Of a DNA stretch of 8,717 nt, positions 5,740-8,717 are shown in pieces. The notes below the pieces were generated by a model that was not told the DNA's origin, did no database searches, and saw only the letters and a program-made list of their open reading frames with translations. The stretch's first letter is position 1; each line of letters starts with the position of its first letter. The position numbers and the translations under genes are program-made. Source of the DNA: DATDOY01 sp035293045 (lineage in GTDB: Bacteria > Actinomycetota > Acidimicrobiia > IMCC26256 > JACPCJ01); contig DATDOY010000102.1 of the NCBI GenBank assembly GCA_035293045.1, positions 1 through 8,717 of the forward strand. The letters are read 5' to 3'.

Positions 5740-5745
5740 TCCTTT
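5740..5745 (-). promoter_or_regulatory. Shine-Dalgarno site for the lipoprotein gene
   Basis: On the - strand AAAGGA is followed by 7 nt (CGCCGAA) and then ATG at 5732. This is the best ribosome-binding site of the three possible ATG starts, and it fixes the signal peptide as 21 residues. An 11-nt TTTCG-T-CGAAA palindrome lies just upstream (5753-5763). No clear promoter is visible in the 59-bp gap to metB, so read-through from metB is possible. Confidence 0.65.
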
Positions 5746-5774
5746 GGTCTCATTTCGACGAAAGGTTCGCCGCG

Positions 5775-5794
5775 TGAGCGACCCTACTCGCTCA
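5775..5794 (-). terminator. Hairpin at the metB stop codon
   Basis: TGAGCGA (5775-5781) and TCGCTCA (5788-5794) form a perfect 7-bp inverted repeat around a 6-nt loop. The distal arm includes the metB stop codon (5792-5794). No U-run follows on the - strand, so it could be a weak terminator or an mRNA-end stabiliser between metB and the lipoprotein gene rather than a strong stop. Confidence 0.35.
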
Positions 5795-6955
5795 AGCGTC
5801 GAGCGCGGCGCCGAGGTCGTTCAGCAGGTCGTCCACGTCCTCGATGCCGACCGAGATCCGCACGAGCGCCGGATCGACCGCCAGCGGAGATCCCTCGACC
5901 GAAGCGTGCGTCATGCTCGCCGGGTGTTCGATCAGGGATTCGACGCCCCCGAGCGATTCCGCCAGCAGGAAGATGCGGGTTCTGGCCACGATCTCCCGCG
6001 CCGCGGCTTCGCCGCCGGCGGCAATGAACGACACCATGCCCCCGAAGTCCCGCATCTGGCGGGCGGCAACGGCGTGCCCCGGGTGATCGGCGAGGCCGGG
6101 ATACAGCACCCGATCGACCCGCTCGTGTTCGGCGAGCATGAACGCCACCTCGGCGGCGTTGGCGCAGTGGCGGTCCATCCGCAGCGCCAACGTCTTCACC
6201 CCTCTGAGCACGAGAAAACAGTCGAACGGTCCCGGGACGGCACCCACGGCGTTCTGCAGGAACGCGAGACGCTCGGCGAGCGCGTCGTCGTTGAGCGCGA
6301 CGAATCCCCCGACCACGTCGGAATGGCCGCCGAGATACTTGGTCGCCGAGTGGACGACGACGTCGGCGTCGTGGGCCAGCGGCCGCTGCAGGTAGGGGGT
6401 CGCGAACGTGTTGTCGACGACGCAGAGCGCGTCGCGCTCGTGCGCGAACGAGGCGACCGCGTGGATGTCGACGATGCCGAGCAAGGGGTTGGTGGGCGTC
6501 TCGATCCACACCATGCGCGTGTGGTCGCGCCACGCGGCCGCCAGTGCGTCGGGGTCCGACAGGTCCACCGGGGTGTGCGCCACGCCGAGCGCCTCGTGGA
6601 CCCGTTTGGCGAGGCGATAGGTTCCGCCATACGCATCGTGCGGAATGACGACGTGGTCGCCGGGTGAGAGGAGCCGCCAGACGGCGTCCTCCGCGGCCAT
6701 GCCGCTGGCAAAGGCGAGCCCGCGGGCGGCGCCTTCGAGGGAGGCGACGCACCGCTCGAGAGCGGTCCGCGTCGGGTTCCCGGTGCGCGCGTACTCATAT
6801 CCCTTGTGCACGCCGACCGCGTCCTGCGCGTACGTCGACGTTTGATAGATCGGCACGATCACCGCGCCGGTTGTCGGATCGGGATCCTGACCGACGTGGA
6901 TGGCGCGCGTCTCGAACCCCGCGTCGTCGAAGGCGCTCGGATCGCGATCGGTCAC
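5792..6955 (-). CDS. metB: Cystathionine gamma-synthase (or gamma-lyase), PLP-dependent
   Basis: A 387-aa cytosolic enzyme of the Cys/Met-metabolism PLP family, close to the usual actinobacterial MetB length (about 388). It would make cystathionine from an O-acylhomoserine and cysteine, or split cystathionine to cysteine; the two activities are hard to separate from sequence. PLP-site residues are clear: Lys206 in SATKYLGGHSD, Asp181 in VVDNTFATPYLQ, Tyr55 and Arg57 in YEYARTGNPT, and Tyr109 in HDAYGGTYR. The C-terminal substrate motif LAESLGGVESLIEHPASMTH (331-350) is intact. Translation starts at GTG 6955, 10 bp after the cbs stop, with a modest GATGGA site 6 nt upstream; no in-frame alternative gives a better N-terminus. 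Placement directly after cbs makes gamma-lyase activity in reverse transsulfuration (homocysteine to cysteine) likely, without excluding synthase activity. Confidence 0.92.
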   Translation of the reverse strand: MTDRDPSAFDDAGFETRAIHVGQDPDPTTGAVIVPIYQTSTYAQDAVGVHKGYEYARTGNPTRTALERCVASLEGAARGLAFASGMAAEDAVWRLLSPGDHVVIPHDAYGGTYRLAKRVHEALGVAHTPVDLSDPDALAAAWRDHTRMVWIETPTNPLLGIVDIHAVASFAHERDALCVVDNTFATPYLQRPLAHDADVVVHSATKYLGGHSDVVGGFVALNDDALAERLAFLQNAVGAVPGPFDCFLVLRGVKTLALRMDRHCANAAEVAFMLAEHERVDRVLYPGLADHPGHAVAARQMRDFGGMVSFIAAGGEAAAREIVARTRIFLLAESLGGVESLIEHPASMTHASVEGSPLAVDPALVRISVGIEDVDDLLNDLGAALDA

Positions 6956-6965
6956 GACCGGTCCA

Positions 6966-8627
6966 TCACGAACGCCGGCTGAGGAACTCGAGCATGTCCG
7001 ACCGCGTCAGGATGCCGACGGGGTGACCCGCGTCCACGACCATCACCGCGCCCGTCCCCTCGAGAAGCGCGACGGCAACCTCCACCGGCTCCCCGCTCCC
7101 CACCGTCGGCAACGGCGGCCCCGCCAACTCGCCGACCGGACGATCGAGAGCGGTCGGGTCCTGGAAGGCACGCTCCATCACGTCGCGCTCGCGCACCGCG
7201 CCCACCACCTCGGCGACGGCGAGCGGCGGTTCGGGCTCGGCCTTCAGCACGGGAAGCTGCGAGACGTCGAACTCGCGCATGATCGCGATCGCCTCGCGGG
7301 CGGTCTCGCCGGGATGGACGTGGATCAGCGATGGGAGCGGGGTCGTCTTGGCGGCGAGGACGTCGCCGACGGCCTGTCCCCCTGAACGCAGAAATCCATA
7401 GTCGGCCAGCCACTCGTCGTTGAACAGCTTGGACAGATAGCCGCGTCCCGAGTCGGGGATGATCACGACCACGACGGCGTCCGGACCGAGTTCCCGTCCC
7501 ACTTCGACGGCCGCCCACACGGCGGTTCCGGCGGACCCTCCGACGAGGATCCCCTCTTCGCGGGCCATACGGCGCGCGGTGAGAAACGAATCGCGGTCGC
7601 TCACCATGACAACCCGATCCGGAATCGACGCGTCGTAGGTGTCGGGCCAGAAGTCTTCCCCGATGCCTTCGACGAGATACGGCCGTCCGCTCCCACCGGA
7701 GTAGACCGAGCCCTCGGGGTCGGCGCCGATCACCTGGACGGCAGGGTTCATCCGCTTGAGGTATCGCCCCGTGCCCGTGATCGTGCCACCCGTGCCGATG
7801 CCGGCCACGAGATGCGTGATGCGACCCGACGTCTGCTCCCAGATCTCGGGTCCCGTCGAGCGCTCGTGGGCGAGCGGATTCTCGGGATTGTGGTACTGGT
7901 TGGGCTGGAACGCCCCGGCGGTCTCCTCGGTGAGACGATCGGCCACGGAGTAGTAGGACTGCGGGTGCTCGGGGGCGACGGCCGTCGGGCACACGATGAC
8001 CTCCGCGCCGTACGCGCGGAGCAAGTCCATCTTCTCCTTGCTCATCTTGTCGGGCATCACGAAGATGCACCGGTATCCGCGCCGGGCGGCGACGATGGCG
8101 AGCCCGACGCCCGTGTTGCCCGAGGTCGGCTCGACGATCGTGCCGCCGGGTTGGAGCAGCCCGTCGCGCTCGGCGGCGTCGATCATCGCCGGCGCGATGC
8201 GGTCCTTGACGCTCCCGCCCGGGTTCAGGAACTCGAGCTTGCCGAAGACGTGACACGTGAGGTTCCTCGCCATGCGATCGAGGCGCACCAGCGGCGTGTG
8301 CCCCACGAGGTCGAGGAGCGAGTCGGCCGCGTCGATGGGCGGCCCCGGGTCGGTCAGCGGCCGGACGGCAACTCCGTGCTGCGCGACGCTCCCGGCGTCG
8401 TCGTCGGTGTAGAGCGCCACCGGCAGTCCCGCGTCATGCAGATGGGCCGCCAACTCGGCCGCCGCGCGCACCGGACCCACGATGGCGACCTCGCGCGGGA
8501 TGTGGCTCCGCAAGTTGGCGACGAGATCCGGCGCCGGGTTGCCGTCGGTTGCGGTGACGACGAGGCGCGCCCGAGAGAGCATCCGCTCTGGCGCACGCTC
8601 TCCCCCGACGACGACCAAGACGTCCAT
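6966..8627 (-). CDS. cbs: Cystathionine beta-synthase with extra N-terminal domain
   Basis: A 553-aa PLP enzyme that condenses serine (or O-acetylserine) with homocysteine to cystathionine. The catalytic core runs from about residue 102 to 412: GHTPLVRL (109-116), Lys141 in NPGGSVKDR (PLP Schiff base), SGNTG (169-173), GIGTGGT (276-282, PLP phosphate) and Ser393 in PDSGRGYLSK. GADPEGSVYSGGSGRPYLVEG (301-321, in part) is typical of actinobacterial CBS. Two CBS-motif repeats follow at about 418-488 and 494-550, probably a regulatory nucleotide-binding pair. Ordinary actinobacterial CBS (about 460 aa) begins near residue 101 here, so residues 1-98 are an added domain with a Rossmann-like beta/alpha pattern. 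No ATG or GTG lies at the normal start position. ATG 8627 follows a -10-like TAGCGT (8642-8637) by 9 nt, suggesting a leaderless start; ATG 8582 (residue 16) is an alternative. metB follows 10 bp downstream. Confidence 0.93.
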   Translation of the reverse strand: MDVLVVVGGERAPERMLSRARLVVTATDGNPAPDLVANLRSHIPREVAIVGPVRAAAELAAHLHDAGLPVALYTDDDAGSVAQHGVAVRPLTDPGPPIDAADSLLDLVGHTPLVRLDRMARNLTCHVFGKLEFLNPGGSVKDRIAPAMIDAAERDGLLQPGGTIVEPTSGNTGVGLAIVAARRGYRCIFVMPDKMSKEKMDLLRAYGAEVIVCPTAVAPEHPQSYYSVADRLTEETAGAFQPNQYHNPENPLAHERSTGPEIWEQTSGRITHLVAGIGTGGTITGTGRYLKRMNPAVQVIGADPEGSVYSGGSGRPYLVEGIGEDFWPDTYDASIPDRVVMVSDRDSFLTARRMAREEGILVGGSAGTAVWAAVEVGRELGPDAVVVVIIPDSGRGYLSKLFNDEWLADYGFLRSGGQAVGDVLAAKTTPLPSLIHVHPGETAREAIAIMREFDVSQLPVLKAEPEPPLAVAEVVGAVRERDVMERAFQDPTALDRPVGELAGPPLPTVGSGEPVEVAVALLEGTGAVMVVDAGHPVGILTRSDMLEFLSRRS

Positions 8628-8630
8628 CCC

Positions 8631-8655
8631 GCGTGCACGCTACCCCTCGCACGCG
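8631..8655. promoter_or_regulatory. Candidate cbs promoter with palindromic operator
   Basis: GCGTGCACGC (8631-8640) is a perfect 10-bp palindrome three bases before the cbs ATG, and a further half-site GCACGCG lies at 8649-8655, able to pair with CGCGTGC at 8630-8636. On the - strand TAGCGT (8642-8637) fits a -10 box for a nearly leaderless cbs transcript, and the palindrome overlaps it and the predicted start site. A repressor bound here would block transcription. No regulator gene is visible in the window. Confidence 0.3.
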
Positions 8656-8672
8656 ACCCCCACTGCCCGCCG

Positions 8673-8717
8673 TCAGCCGGTGATCTGGGCCGCCGTCTCC
8701 ACCTCGGCGGCCGCCGC
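8673..8717 (-). CDS. C-terminal end of an unidentified gene
   Basis: Reading in from the right edge on the - strand, 14 codons (AAAAEVETAAQITG) end in TGA at 8675-8673. Composition and codon use look like a protein C-terminus in this genome, and the gene would lie 45 bp upstream of cbs in the same direction. The fragment is too short to name, and a chance open frame cannot be excluded. Confidence 0.35.
   Translation of the reverse strand, partial: AAAAEVETAAQITG

Noticed and set aside
5744..6667. 307-codon + strand frame over the metB gene
   Set aside because: Antisense to an intact PLP enzyme and without recognisable domain or ribosome-binding site.
6952..8256. 434-codon - strand frame inside cbs in a different phase
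   Set aside because: Arg-rich, low-complexity translation fully inside the CBS coding sequence, which has all catalytic motifs in the other frame.
1..8717. Search for a defence, phage or toxin-antitoxin system
   Set aside because: No nuclease, reverse transcriptase, integrase, transposase or toxin-like protein was seen; all main genes fit metabolic, membrane or secreted-protein roles.

Overview
The window is GC-rich and densely coded, with strong G/C preference at third codon positions. This fits a high-GC actinobacterium. The cystathionine beta-synthase and cystathionine gamma-synthase resemble actinobacterial forms, and several starts look leaderless (a TANNNT box 6-9 nt before the start codon), also common there. 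An uncultured or environmental lineage such as Acidimicrobiia would fit, but that is inference and the species cannot be named. I see no tRNA, rRNA, CRISPR array, insertion sequence or phage gene.

Left part (1-903): the end of a small YkvA/DUF1232 membrane protein (+), a hairpin in the 67-bp convergent gap, a YdjA-type nitroreductase (-), then a 49-bp divergent control region. That region holds two inverted repeats and two back-to-back -10-like boxes sharing one TA step.

Central + strand cluster (904-4787): a 724-aa NDP-forming acyl-CoA synthetase with an unusual Ser/Arg-repeat N-terminus; a thiolase-like (lipid-transfer/SCP2-thiolase type) protein that seems to start at CTG; and a DUF35 zinc-ribbon/OB-fold partner overlapping it by 4 bp. 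Together they look like a module that activates a carboxylic acid to its CoA thioester and then makes or breaks a C-C bond on it. The substrate is unknown.

Right - strand cluster (8717 down to 4788): the last codons of an unidentified gene, then cbs with an N-terminal domain of about 98 residues not found in ordinary CBS enzymes, then metB 10 bp downstream, then a secreted lipoprotein made of two copies of an unrecognised Cys-paired domain with acidic linkers. cbs and metB form a transsulfuration unit linking homocysteine, cystathionine and cysteine. The lipoprotein stop abuts the DUF35 stop with no base between them, so the two clusters converge tail to tail.

Most of the window is ordinary metabolism. 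The parts most worth following are the CBS N-terminal extension, the duplicated lipoprotein, the CTG start with its overlapping mini-ORF, and the synthetase/thiolase/DUF35 module of unknown substrate.
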